NCBI RefSeq assembly: GCF_014199305.1
Contig: NZ_JACIJK010000008.1
Coordinates: 148,870-212,869, forward strand
Length of the DNA stretch: 64,000 nucleotides
From: Sphingomonas aerophila
GTDB lineage: Bacteria > Pseudomonadota > Alphaproteobacteria > Sphingomonadales > Sphingomonadaceae
Direction: 5' to 3'
Below, piece by piece: positions 10,394 through 19,351 of the stretch (positions within the stretch are counted from its first letter, which is position 1; each line of letters starts with the position of its first letter). Made by a program: the position numbers and the translations under genes. The notes beneath the pieces are model-generated. The model had not been told where the DNA came from. It did no database searches and was given only the letters and a program-made list of their open reading frames with translations.

Positions 10394-11326
10394 ATGCGAT
10401 ACACCACTATCCTGCTCGCCCTGGTCGCCGGTCCCGCAGTGGCGGGATCGTCGCCGTTCACGGTAGGCGAGCGGGGGTATGGATCGCTGCAGGACGCCGT
10501 GAACGCGATCGGAGATGGAGAGGGCGTGATCCAGATCGCGCCGGGCGTGTACCGGCAGTGCGCGGTGCAGGAGCGCGGCCGGATCACTTATAAGTCGGCA
10601 CAGCCCGGAACCGTGATCTTCGAAAAGCGGGCGTGCGAGGACAAAGCCGGACTGGTGCTGCGGGGCCGCGCTGCCCGTGTCGAGGGGCTGACCTTTCGCG
10701 ATTACGCCGTGGAGGATCACAACGGCGCGGGTATCCGGGCGGAGCAGGGGGACCTGCTGGTCACGAATTCCATGTTCCTCGACAGCGAGCAGGGCATTAT
10801 CGGCGGCGCACGCCAGCCCGACGGCCCACGCCGTGTCAGCCAGCGCATCACGATCCAGGACTCGACCTTTTCGGGATTGGGACACTGCCGGCCCGACAAT
10901 TGCTCGCACAGCATCTATCTATGGACGGGTGCCGCGACGATCACGCGATCGCGGCTCGAGAACGGGCGTGGCGGCCATTACATCAAGCTGCGAACCCCAA
11001 CGGTGTCGATCACCGACAACAGCTTCGACGATACCGGCGGCACCAGCACCAGCCGCATGATCGACCTGCCCGAGGGTGCGGCCGGCGTGATTGCCGGCAA
11101 CACCTTTGTTCAAGGCGCGCACAAGGACAACGCCTGGGAGATGATTGCCGTTCGGGCAGAGTTCGAAACCTACCCGTCGGCAGGGCTGCGGATCGAGAAC
11201 AACGTCGCCAGCCTGGCACCCGGGCAGCGGATCAAGCCCAGCTTCGTGGTGGACTGGAGCAAGGAACAGCTTACGCTTGGGACGAACAAGCTGGCCGACG
11301 GGATCACGCCGTTCGCCAGCAAGTAG
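10394..11326 (+). CDS. Secreted right-handed beta-helix protein
   Basis: The 310-residue protein has a signal peptide (MRYTTILLALVAGPAVAGS). It then shows repeating short strands with Asn/Ile ladders such as VTNSMFLDSEQGII, ITIQDSTFSGL and ITDNSFDDTGG, which is the pattern of parallel beta-helix (pectate-lyase-like) proteins. The family includes polysaccharide lyases and sugar-binding scaffolds, but no catalytic signature could be identified, so I give no enzymatic role. It is expected in the periplasm or outside the cell. A TTAACCA half-site reminiscent of CtrA boxes lies about 50 bases upstream, which is weak evidence. Confidence 0.7.
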   Translation: MRYTTILLALVAGPAVAGSSPFTVGERGYGSLQDAVNAIGDGEGVIQIAPGVYRQCAVQERGRITYKSAQPGTVIFEKRACEDKAGLVLRGRAARVEGLTFRDYAVEDHNGAGIRAEQGDLLVTNSMFLDSEQGIIGGARQPDGPRRVSQRITIQDSTFSGLGHCRPDNCSHSIYLWTGAATITRSRLENGRGGHYIKLRTPTVSITDNSFDDTGGTSTSRMIDLPEGAAGVIAGNTFVQGAHKDNAWEMIAVRAEFETYPSAGLRIENNVASLAPGQRIKPSFVVDWSKEQLTLGTNKLADGITPFASK

Positions 11327-11327
11327 C

Positions 11328-12965
11328 TTAATTGGGACAGCTGCTCGCCGGGCCTGCATCCAGATCCAGGCAGCGGCCGTCCAGCCCCGCAACCCGCAAT
11401 CCGATTGTGGCAGCAAGAGTCGGCGCGATGTCCACTGTTTCGACCGACAAAGGCTGCTCGAAGCCCGTCATACCGCGGCGCCAGAACAGGATGGGTACGC
11501 GGCGATCGTAGTCCCACGGGCTACCATGGGTTGCGGCATAGCCGCGCGCATATTGCGGTATCGCGGTGATCCGCGGCTTTAGCAGCACCAGGAGATCGCC
11601 AGACCGCGCCGGATCAAAGGACGCGCGGGCTCTCTCGGCCAGCGTCCAGGTTTCGGGCGGGCCGGACGGCATCGGCGTTGCCGCAATGGTGGCGCGGGAC
11701 AGAACCGCTGCGACCTGGGGATTGCGCTGATAGATCGCGGTGGCCGCGGCAGCGACGCGTGCCCGGGTGGCGGCGGGCAGCGCAGGATCGATCCAGACGT
11801 CTCCGTTGCCGCCCTCACCATAAAGGAGCTGGCCCGGCAGGCCCAACTGCGCCGCAACGGCGGAGCCGACAGCTTTTGCCGCAAGGCTCGCGTCGACCCG
11901 AGACGCAGCCGGAACAGCGTGTTCGCGCTCCCGCTCCGGGGCATCGTTGCCGCCGTGGTCCGCGGTCAGCACCACTTCGTAATCGATGCCGGTCGCATCC
12001 AACTGCTCGAACAGGCTGCCGAGCGTGCGATCGAGATGAGTTAGCTGCAGGCACATCTCCGTGCCTTCGGTGCCATAAGTGTGACCGACATAGTCGGTTG
12101 CTGACTCGCCGATCGCGATCAGGTCCGTCGCGGGACCCTGGCCAAGCTGCATGTCCTGGATCAGCCCCATCGCCAACGCGGCTACGGCAGCGTCGGAAGC
12201 GGGTGAAGCGCGGAACGCTTTGGCATCACCCGCCGCGCGCTCAAGACGCCCTGCGCCGATGGTCATTCCACCCGCAGCGACGGGCAGCGCCAGCGGCTTG
12301 CAATAGCTGGGCAATTCCAGCGCTGCCTGTGGCTGAGCGATCAGGGCGGCGACCGCCGTATTGGCGCGGGTCACGGCGGCAGGTGTCGTGCGGCCGGCAT
12401 AGCTGGTGAAAGCCTTGCCGTCCCACCACCAAAGCTCGTCGACCTTGTGGCCGCCCATCATGACCGCAGCGCGATCCTTGCCCGCGACCGATACGACGCG
12501 TGTGCGCGGGTCGGCAACCTTCATCATCTCGCCAAGCGTCGGCACCTTCAGGTGCTTGTCGGAAACGGTGTAGCTGGAAGAGGTGCTGCCAGGCACGCTC
12601 TCGTCCTCGGCACAGTAGATCACCTTGTCCGCTCGCGCGGAGTGCAGGTCGGTCCAGTTGTTGGCGACGATGCCAGTGTGCGCCGGCCTCATGCCCGTCA
12701 GGATGGTCGAATGGCCGGGGCAAGTCTCCGTCGCGGCGTGGCTCTGGTAGCCCGACGGAAACACCACGCCCGTTTGCAACCTTGCGAGCCCGCCCGTGAA
12801 GCGGCCGCGATATTGCGCGAACAGGTCGGCGGAGAATTGATCAACGGAAATCGCTACGATGAGCTTTGGCTTGACGACCGCCCGGGGTGGCGCCTGCTGC
12901 GCGGTCACGGGCAGAGAAGTCAGCGCCAGGGCAGCAGCGGCGAGCAGGCGAGCGGAGCGAGGCAT
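11328..12965 (-). CDS. PafA-type alkaline phosphatase
   Basis: The 545-residue protein has a signal peptide to about residue 22 (ALALTSLPVTAQQ). An early metal-binding Asp lies in VAISVDQF, and the nucleophile segment is ATETCPGHSTILTG with Thr81 as nucleophile. Further metal ligands are in ESATDYVGHTYG and TADHGGNDAPE. This matches the PafA/SPAP phosphomonoesterases known from Flavobacteria and Sphingomonas, which are zinc enzymes acting in the periplasm and often not repressed by phosphate. The ATG at 12965 is chosen because the signal peptide begins there. It is divergent from dsbD across 71 bases. Confidence 0.88.
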   Translation of the reverse strand: MPRSARLLAAAALALTSLPVTAQQAPPRAVVKPKLIVAISVDQFSADLFAQYRGRFTGGLARLQTGVVFPSGYQSHAATETCPGHSTILTGMRPAHTGIVANNWTDLHSARADKVIYCAEDESVPGSTSSSYTVSDKHLKVPTLGEMMKVADPRTRVVSVAGKDRAAVMMGGHKVDELWWWDGKAFTSYAGRTTPAAVTRANTAVAALIAQPQAALELPSYCKPLALPVAAGGMTIGAGRLERAAGDAKAFRASPASDAAVAALAMGLIQDMQLGQGPATDLIAIGESATDYVGHTYGTEGTEMCLQLTHLDRTLGSLFEQLDATGIDYEVVLTADHGGNDAPEREREHAVPAASRVDASLAAKAVGSAVAAQLGLPGQLLYGEGGNGDVWIDPALPAATRARVAAAATAIYQRNPQVAAVLSRATIAATPMPSGPPETWTLAERARASFDPARSGDLLVLLKPRITAIPQYARGYAATHGSPWDYDRRVPILFWRRGMTGFEQPLSVETVDIAPTLAATIGLRVAGLDGRCLDLDAGPASSCPN

Positions 12966-13036
12966 CGATGGCGAGTCCTTGGGGAAGCGGTCCGTCGGAG
13001 CTATGGATGCGCCGAACGACACCGGCAAGGAGCGCG

Positions 13037-15049
13037 ATGCGCCAGTTGGCTTACATCCTGATGACGTTGCTGATGCTCGCTGCGGCCCCGGTCTCAGCGC
13101 AGGAAAAGCACGTCGCGATGCGACTGGTCGCAGAGGGGAGCGCACGACCCGGAGCCACGGTGACGCTCGCGATCGACGCGCGACCGGCGCCGGGCTGGCA
13201 CGGTTATTGGCAGAACCCGGGCGATGCCGGCATCGAAACGACCGCGAAGTGGGCGATTCCGTCCGGATGGTCGGCAGGGCCGCTCCGCTACCCGGTCCCA
13301 GAGCGGCTGGTCGTCGCCGGGTTGATGAATTTCGTTTATGAGCGGCCCTTCACCTTGCTGGCCGACCTGTCGGTGCCGGCAAGCGCGACGGCCGGGCAAA
13401 CGGTCGCGGTTCGGGTGCACCTTGATTACCTGGTGTGCACGCGTGAACTATGCGTGCCGGAGAACCAGGACGTCTCAACCACGATCACCACCGGCACGGC
13501 AGTTCCCGACGCGGGCACGCGCGCTGCGTTCGACCATTGGCGTCGCGCTTTGCCCAAGCCGCTCGGCTCACCCGCCACCTATCAGATCGACAATGGCCGC
13601 TTCCGCCTTTCCGTGCCGTATCCCCAGGCCGCGGCACTGGGGGAGGGTTGGTTCTATCCTCTTGCCGAAGGTGCCATCGCCTATGCAGCGCCGCAAAGCG
13701 TAGTTCGGGACGGTGACCGCCTCGTCATCGATACACAGGCGTCGCCCAAGCCGAAGAACGGTCAGGTCGTGGGTGTGCTTGCCACTGGCGACGGCCAGGG
13801 GTTCCTCATCTCGGCGACGCGTGGCGTGGTGTCCCCGGCGCGTGGCGGATCCGGTGGCGGTTGGATGGGTGCGGCGCTGATCGCGTTCGCAGGCGCTGTG
13901 CTGGGCGGGCTGCTGCTCAACGTGATGCCGTGCGTGTTTCCCATCCTGAGCCTCAAGGCCTTGAGCCTCGCCCGGGGCGGTGTTGGGGCGCGCGAAGCAA
14001 GGGGAGAGGCGCTCGCCTATACCGCGGGCGTGGTCGTCGTGTGCCTGGGCCTGGGCGGGGCGATCCTGGCGCTCCGGGCGGGAGGATCGGCCGTCGGGTG
14101 GGCGTTTCAGTTGCAGGATCCCGTGGTCGTCGCTGTGCTGCTGATCCTGTGCGTCGCAATCGCGCTGAACCTGTCGGGCGCGTTTGAGTTCGCGACGCCG
14201 CGTTTCGCGGGCGAGAGCGGTGCTGGCGGAGCGTTCGCGACGGGCGCGCTGGCGGCCTTTGTGGCGACGCCGTGCACCGGGCCGTTCATGGCGGCGGCGC
14301 TGGGGGCGGCACTGGTGCTGCCCTGGCCGGCGGCGCTGGCGGTGTTTGGCGGACTGGGCCTGGGGCTGGCCCTGCCGTTCCTGCTGGTCGGGTTCGTGCC
14401 CGCCCTGCGGGCGCGACTGCCGCGGCCGGGGGCGTGGATGACGACGCTGCGCCGGCTTCTCGCCTTACCGATGTGGCTGACCGCCGCGGCGCTCGGCTGG
14501 TTGCTGGCGCGGCAGCTGGGGTCGAGTGGCTGGCCGCTGGCACTTCTGGCAGCTGGCGCCACCGCCGCCGTGCTGTGGTGGGGCGGCCGGCGGCAGGCGC
14601 AGGGGCAGGCGTTCGGGACATCGGCGATGGTCGGATTAGCTTTGGTAGCCGTGGCAACGGCCACCTTTGCCCATAGCGTGCCCGTCGCGGCGGCCGGAGC
14701 GACCGTGCCGCTCGGCGCCGAGCGCTTCAGTGAGGCTCGGCTGGCGCAGTTGCGCGCGAGTGGGCGGCCGGTGTTCGCCTATTTCACTGCCGACTGGTGT
14801 CTGACGTGCAAGGTGAACGAGAAGGTCGCAATCGAGACCACCACCGCAGCCGATGCTTTCCGTCGGGGCAATGTCGCCGTTCTGGTCGGCAACTGGACCG
14901 ATGGCGACCCTGCGCTCGGCCGCTTTATCGAGAAACATAACCGCGCCGGCGTGCCGCTGTACCTTTGGTATTCACCGGGGACAGACGCCAGGGTCTTGCC
15001 GCAGGTACTGACTCCCGGCATCCTCGCCTCGCTTCCATCGGGGCATTGA
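13037..15049 (+). CDS. dsbD: Thiol:disulfide interchange protein DsbD
   Basis: The 670-residue protein has a signal peptide (residues 1-21) and an N-terminal DsbC/DsbD-like periplasmic domain with the Cys pair in VCTRELCVPE. About eight membrane helices follow, carrying the redox Cys residues in NVMPCVFPIL and ATPCTGPFMA. The C-terminal thioredoxin domain has DWCLTCKVNE (C-x-x-C). It moves electrons from cytoplasmic thioredoxin across the inner membrane to periplasmic substrates such as DsbC or cytochrome c maturation proteins. The start at 13037 has an AAGGAG ribosome binding site and begins the signal peptide; the longer frame overlaps the divergent phosphatase. Confidence 0.92.
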   Translation: MRQLAYILMTLLMLAAAPVSAQEKHVAMRLVAEGSARPGATVTLAIDARPAPGWHGYWQNPGDAGIETTAKWAIPSGWSAGPLRYPVPERLVVAGLMNFVYERPFTLLADLSVPASATAGQTVAVRVHLDYLVCTRELCVPENQDVSTTITTGTAVPDAGTRAAFDHWRRALPKPLGSPATYQIDNGRFRLSVPYPQAAALGEGWFYPLAEGAIAYAAPQSVVRDGDRLVIDTQASPKPKNGQVVGVLATGDGQGFLISATRGVVSPARGGSGGGWMGAALIAFAGAVLGGLLLNVMPCVFPILSLKALSLARGGVGAREARGEALAYTAGVVVVCLGLGGAILALRAGGSAVGWAFQLQDPVVVAVLLILCVAIALNLSGAFEFATPRFAGESGAGGAFATGALAAFVATPCTGPFMAAALGAALVLPWPAALAVFGGLGLGLALPFLLVGFVPALRARLPRPGAWMTTLRRLLALPMWLTAAALGWLLARQLGSSGWPLALLAAGATAAVLWWGGRRQAQGQAFGTSAMVGLALVAVATATFAHSVPVAAAGATVPLGAERFSEARLAQLRASGRPVFAYFTADWCLTCKVNEKVAIETTTAADAFRRGNVAVLVGNWTDGDPALGRFIEKHNRAGVPLYLWYSPGTDARVLPQVLTPGILASLPSGH

Positions 15050-15146
15050 TCCAGACAGAGCCAGCGAAAGCGGGCCAGAAGCATCAACGGAGAGCAAAGC
15101 ACCGTCGCATCGGGGAACCGGCGCGCCTTAAAGGGATTGCGACTGA

Positions 15147-16646
15147 ATGGAGACAAGACCGGCGTTCGACGAGATCATGGGCCTTTCCGGCGACAAGCCG
15201 CCCCGACCCGAACTCGCCGCGCTTGGCCGTTGGCTCGAAAACACCAGTGGCGATGAATTGCGCCGGCGCCAGGAGAGCGCGGAAGCCGCGTTCCGCCAAC
15301 TCGGGATCACCTTCGCCGTTTATGGCGAGACGGAAGCCGCTGAGCGCATCATTCCGTTCGACATCGTGCCTCGCGTCTTCCTGCACGAGGAATGGACTCG
15401 CCTGTCCGAAGGACTGGTCCAGCGGGTCGAGGCGATCAACGCCTTTCTCGATGACATTTACGGCGAGCAGCGCATCCTGAGCGAGGGCGTGTTGCCAGCC
15501 GATCTGGTGCTCACCAACCCGCAGTTCCGGCCGGAAATCGCCGGCATGCGCCCGCCTCACGGCGTTTGGGCGCACATTTGCGGCATCGACCTGGTGCGAA
15601 CCGGTCCGGACGACTTCTTCGTCCTGGAGGACAATGCCCGCACGCCCTCGGGCGTCAGTTACATGCTGGAAAACCGAGAGGCGATGCTGCGGCTGTGTCC
15701 CGAACTGTTCCGAAGTTATCGGGTTGAGGCGGTCGACAGCTACCCCGACCGGCTGCTCGAAACCATGAAATCGGTTGCGCCCAGGGGCACGGGAACCCCG
15801 GTCTGCGTGGTGCTGACGCCCGGGCACTACAACTCCGCTTATTACGAACACAGCTTCCTGGCAGATTCCATGGGGGTCGAGCTGGTGGAAGCGGCCGACC
15901 TGGAGGTGGACGATGACATCGTCTGGATGCGCACGGTTGCCGGGCGCGTCAGGGTCGATGTGATTTATCGCCGCGTCGATGACGATTACCTCGACCCGCT
16001 TGTGTTCAGGCCGGATTCGATGCTCGGTGTACCGGGACTGATTGCCGCATATGCCGCGGGTAATGTCGCGATCATCAATGCGCCCGGGAATGGCATCGCG
16101 GATGATAAGGCGATCTACTCTTACATGCCGGAGATAGTGCGCTTTTACTCAGGTGGCGAGGTCAAGCTGCCCAATGTCGAAACGTGGCGGTGCCGCGAGC
16201 CCGAAGCGCTGCGCTACACGCTCGATCACCTGGGCGAACTGGTGGTCAAGCTGGTGGACGGGTCCGGTGGCTACGGGATGCTTGTCGGCCCGACAGCCAG
16301 CCGTGACGAGGTCGAACGCTTTCGCGCGGCGCTGATTGCGGAGCCTCATCGCTACATTGCCCAGCCCACCCTTGCCTTGTCGACGGTGCCGACGCTGACT
16401 GACACTGGCGTCAGCCCCCGCCACGTGGATTTTCGCCCCTTTGTTCTGACCGGCGCCAACGGGGTGCAGGTGGTGCCGGGCGGGCTGACCCGCGTTGCCC
16501 TGAAAGAAGGATCGCTGGTGGTGAACTCCAGCCAGGGCGGGGGTACCAAGGACAGCTTCGTCCTCGTCCCCGACGGCCCGGTCCAGAACATGGGGCCCAG
16601 CGGAATGACGCAGACAATGGGCGGTATGCGCCAGGAGCAGAACTGA
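15147..16646 (+). CDS. Circularly permuted ATP-grasp protein
   Basis: The 499-residue cytosolic protein matches the circularly permuted ATP-grasp (type 2) family: FLDDIYGEQ, the VLEDNARTPSGVSYMLENR block, IYRRVDDDYLDPL, NAPGNGIADDKAIYSYM, and KLVDGSGGYGM. Members are predicted to form amide or peptide-like bonds using ATP. They occur in a conserved neighbourhood with an alpha-E protein and a transglutaminase-fold protein, proposed to make and process an unknown peptide tag or metabolite. Here the same three genes follow one another with single-base overlaps. The product has not been established for the family as far as I know. Confidence 0.85.
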   Translation: METRPAFDEIMGLSGDKPPRPELAALGRWLENTSGDELRRRQESAEAAFRQLGITFAVYGETEAAERIIPFDIVPRVFLHEEWTRLSEGLVQRVEAINAFLDDIYGEQRILSEGVLPADLVLTNPQFRPEIAGMRPPHGVWAHICGIDLVRTGPDDFFVLEDNARTPSGVSYMLENREAMLRLCPELFRSYRVEAVDSYPDRLLETMKSVAPRGTGTPVCVVLTPGHYNSAYYEHSFLADSMGVELVEAADLEVDDDIVWMRTVAGRVRVDVIYRRVDDDYLDPLVFRPDSMLGVPGLIAAYAAGNVAIINAPGNGIADDKAIYSYMPEIVRFYSGGEVKLPNVETWRCREPEALRYTLDHLGELVVKLVDGSGGYGMLVGPTASRDEVERFRAALIAEPHRYIAQPTLALSTVPTLTDTGVSPRHVDFRPFVLTGANGVQVVPGGLTRVALKEGSLVVNSSQGGGTKDSFVLVPDGPVQNMGPSGMTQTMGGMRQEQN

Positions 16647-17584
16647 TGCTGAGCCGTACTGCCAGCTCGCTCTATTGGCTCGGCCGCTATTTTGAGCGAG
16701 CGGACTTCATCGCCAGGCTGGTGGAGGCGACGGTGCGGCTGGACATGCTGTCGTCGCGCCCGGCTGGCGAGGCGGCCTGGGCGTCGGCCCTGGCCGTGAC
16801 GGATACGGAGGCCGCGTTCGGGACGCGCGGTGAGGCTGTGTCGTCGGAGTCCGTCGGAGGTTTCCTGACGATCGACATGAGCCACCCGGGCTCCATCAAG
16901 CGCTGCGTTGAAGCAGCGAGGCTGAACGCGCGCGCGACCCGCACCGCGCTCACTCGGGAGGCCTGGGCGGCGATCAATCGCGCGTGGCTCCTGTTCGGGC
17001 AGCCGCACAGCCAGCCCTGCGACACTACGCAGATGCTGGCCCTGATCGACGGGGTGAAGAACGAGACCCGCGGCTTTGAGGGAGCGATCGCCCGTATGCT
17101 CCGCAACGAAACCGTCTGGTTCATTCGCTTGGGGCAAACCGTTGAGCGTGCCGACAACACGGCGCGATTGCTCGACGTCAAATACCACCTGTTGCTGCCG
17201 GAGGGCGAGCGTGTGGGGGGTGTGATCGACCGGGACCAATGGACCACGATCCTGCAGACCGTGTCCGCCGTGACTGCCTATCGTTGGTTGTATTCGGAGG
17301 GGCTGACGCCAGCGAGCGTGATCGACCTGTTGATTGCGCGTGCCGAGATGCCCCGCTCCATCGCAGCTTCTTCAAGGGAGGCGGTCGAGATCCTCAACCT
17401 GCTGGCTGGTCGCGCCGGGCGGCATGGTGAGGCGGACCGGATGGCACGGGCGCGGCGCGACCGCATGGAGCGCACTCGATCAGGCGATGTAATCGCGTCG
17501 GGACTTCACCAGTATCTCGAGTCATTTATCCGTGAGAACGACCTGCTGCATGCGGCAATCGGTCGGCAGTTCGCGTTCGCCTGA
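16646..17584 (+). CDS. Alpha-E domain protein (DUF403)
   Basis: The 312-residue all-helical protein starts with MLSRTASSLYWLGRYFERADFIARLVE, the hallmark opening of the alpha-E family. It later contains FIRLGQTVERADNTARLLDVKYH, a second copy of the ERADxxARLL pattern, and therefore looks internally repeated. The family has no known biochemical activity but is nearly always encoded beside the permuted ATP-grasp protein. The ATG overlaps the stop of the ATP-grasp gene by one base, and the stop overlaps the next ATG by one base. Confidence 0.87.
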   Translation: MLSRTASSLYWLGRYFERADFIARLVEATVRLDMLSSRPAGEAAWASALAVTDTEAAFGTRGEAVSSESVGGFLTIDMSHPGSIKRCVEAARLNARATRTALTREAWAAINRAWLLFGQPHSQPCDTTQMLALIDGVKNETRGFEGAIARMLRNETVWFIRLGQTVERADNTARLLDVKYHLLLPEGERVGGVIDRDQWTTILQTVSAVTAYRWLYSEGLTPASVIDLLIARAEMPRSIAASSREAVEILNLLAGRAGRHGEADRMARARRDRMERTRSGDVIASGLHQYLESFIRENDLLHAAIGRQFAFA

Positions 17585-18390
17585 TGCGCTTGTCGATCGA
17601 CCACCGCACTACCTATCGCTTCTCCGCTCCGCAGGCGCGGCTGGTGCAGATGCTGCGGCTGACCCCGCCGGACACCCACGACCAGACGGTCGCGCACTGG
17701 AAGATCAACGTCGATCGCGACGCCCATATGCGTCACGGGCGTGACGGCTGGGGCAATCGGGTGACGATGTTGTATGTGAATGGCCCGGTCACCTCGATCG
17801 AAATCGCGGTCGAGGGGGAGGTCGTGACCAGCCATTCCGATGGCGTGCTGCACGGCGCGGGTGAACCGCTTGCCCCGGCCGTGTTCCTGCGCGCGACAGA
17901 GGCAACCCTTCCCGATCCGGCTATCACGGCGTGGGCCCAGGGCATTGGCGGCGACGCTCAACCTCTTGCGGCGCTGCATGCGATCAACACGGCGCTGCAT
18001 GAGCGTTCTCGAGTGGACCTGAAGCGTCCTGAGACGCCGCTGGCCGCAGGTGCGGCTTTTGGCGAACCGAGCGTGACGCCCCGTGATCTCGCCCACATCT
18101 TTGCGGTTGCGGCACGGAGCTTGAGCATCCCGGCTCGGTATGTCTCCGGCTATTCCGCGGCGGCTTTCCTGGGAAGGCACGCGCCCGCACCACATAGCTG
18201 GGCGGAAGCGCATGTGGACGGGCTTGGCTGGGTCGGGTTCGACCCATGCACAGGCCGCTGTCCTGAAGAAGATTATGTACGCGTTGCGGTTGCGCTGGAT
18301 GCCGCAGGTGCGGCGCCGGTTGCCGGATCGCGGCTGGGCGTTGGGGAAGAAGATCTGGACGTCGACGTTACAGTATCGAGGCAGGGCTGA
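17584..18390 (+). CDS. Transglutaminase-fold protein (predicted cysteine peptidase class)
   Basis: The 268-residue protein has an N-terminal beta domain (LSIDHRTTYRFSAPQ) found in bacterial transglutaminase-like proteins. The core includes an SIPARYVSGY strand and APHSWAEAHVDGLGWVGFDPCTG, which supplies the catalytic His and Asp. The expected nucleophilic Cys in the preceding block is not obvious: the segment reads PRDLAHIFAVAARS where related enzymes usually have C-R-D-x-A. It may therefore be a non-catalytic or variant member. It completes the ATP-grasp/alpha-E/transglutaminase operon. No proteasome-like Anbu gene follows it here. Confidence 0.83.
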   Translation: MRLSIDHRTTYRFSAPQARLVQMLRLTPPDTHDQTVAHWKINVDRDAHMRHGRDGWGNRVTMLYVNGPVTSIEIAVEGEVVTSHSDGVLHGAGEPLAPAVFLRATEATLPDPAITAWAQGIGGDAQPLAALHAINTALHERSRVDLKRPETPLAAGAAFGEPSVTPRDLAHIFAVAARSLSIPARYVSGYSAAAFLGRHAPAPHSWAEAHVDGLGWVGFDPCTGRCPEEDYVRVAVALDAAGAAPVAGSRLGVGEEDLDVDVTVSRQG

Positions 18391-18417
18391 TCCCGCCGTG
18401 ACATAGACGGATATTGA

Positions 18418-19212
18418 TCAGACCAGTTCTTGCTGGATGGATAGCTGTTCCTCGAGCGACACCGGGGTACGCAGGTCATCATCGCCGAGCAAGCGCCAGC
18501 CCTGCGGCCCCAAGACCTCCATCGGACGGTAGCGGGTCTTATACGCCATCCGCGGTGACCCCTTCACCCAATAGCCGAGGTACACATAGGGCAGCCCAGC
18601 TTCGCGGGCTCGCATGATATGGTCCATGATGATGAAGTTGCCGAGCCCGGGCCGGGTCTCCTCGTCGGCCGCGAAGAAGCTGTAGATCATCGACAGACCA
18701 TCAGCCTGACGGTCGGTCAGGCATGCGCCGACCAGACGGCCGCGACGGCCGTTGGTCGACGGTTCGCGATATTCCACGATCATCGACTGAACGGGGCTAT
18801 GCTCGACCATATCGGCATAATCGTCCTCGTCCATCCCCACCATGCCACCGCCCGGATGACGCACGGACAGATAGCGGCGCAGAAGCTGAAACTGCTCGTC
18901 AGTCGCCCAGGCGCGGCAAGCGCTCACCTGCAGATCGGCATTGCGCCTGATCAGCTTGCGCTGGCTGCTGTTGGGCTCGAACTCAGGCGTCACCACGCGG
19001 ACTGAAACGCAGGCCGTGCAGCCTGCGCAGGATGGCCGATACGCGACACCTTGGGAGCGGCGAAAGCCGATACGGCCCAGCGCGTCGTTCAGCTCGCCGG
19101 CATGGGGACCGGTCAGTTCCGTGAAGACTTTCCGCTCCTGGCGCCCGGGCAGGTACGGACACGGCGCCGGGCTCGTCACGAAAAAGCGAGGGAAGCGAAA
19201 CGGCGCGGTCAC
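18418..19212 (-). CDS. bpt: Aspartate/glutamate leucyltransferase
   Basis: The 264-residue protein transfers Leu from Leu-tRNA to proteins with N-terminal Asp or Glu, marking them for ClpS/ClpAP degradation in the bacterial N-degron pathway. The family start [17 protein letters not shown], the Cys-rich [16 protein letters not shown] segment and the C-terminal [22 protein letters not shown] are all present. The length is normal for Bpt. It converges on the transglutaminase gene with a 27-base gap and lies downstream of ilvA on the same strand, separated by 139 bases that contain an inverted repeat. Confidence 0.93.
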   Translation of the reverse strand: MTAPFRFPRFFVTSPAPCPYLPGRQERKVFTELTGPHAGELNDALGRIGFRRSQGVAYRPSCAGCTACVSVRVVTPEFEPNSSQRKLIRRNADLQVSACRAWATDEQFQLLRRYLSVRHPGGGMVGMDEDDYADMVEHSPVQSMIVEYREPSTNGRRGRLVGACLTDRQADGLSMIYSFFAADEETRPGLGNFIIMDHIMRAREAGLPYVYLGYWVKGSPRMAYKTRYRPMEVLGPQGWRLLGDDDLRTPVSLEEQLSIQQELV

Positions 19213-19293
19213 GGTAGCTGACGTACTCCTCGGGCGCGGGCAACCCGGCGCATTTCGACCTTATATGGCTACATCGCAGGTCGTGAAAAGCGT

Positions 19294-19316
19294 GTTTACC
19301 ATCAAAGAGGGTAAAC
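19294..19316. promoter_or_regulatory. GTTTACC/GGTAAAC inverted repeat upstream of bpt
   Basis: Arms 19294-19300 and 19310-19316 are perfect 7-base reverse complements with a 9-base spacer. The site is 78 bases upstream of the bpt start codon. On the minus strand an AT-rich CATATAAGG, a possible -10 element, lies between it and bpt. It has the form of an operator. It could instead be a weak terminator of ilvA, but there is no T tract. Confidence 0.3.
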
Positions 19317-19351
19317 GGTCGTATGTTGGTGCCCTGACGTCGAGCGGCGGG

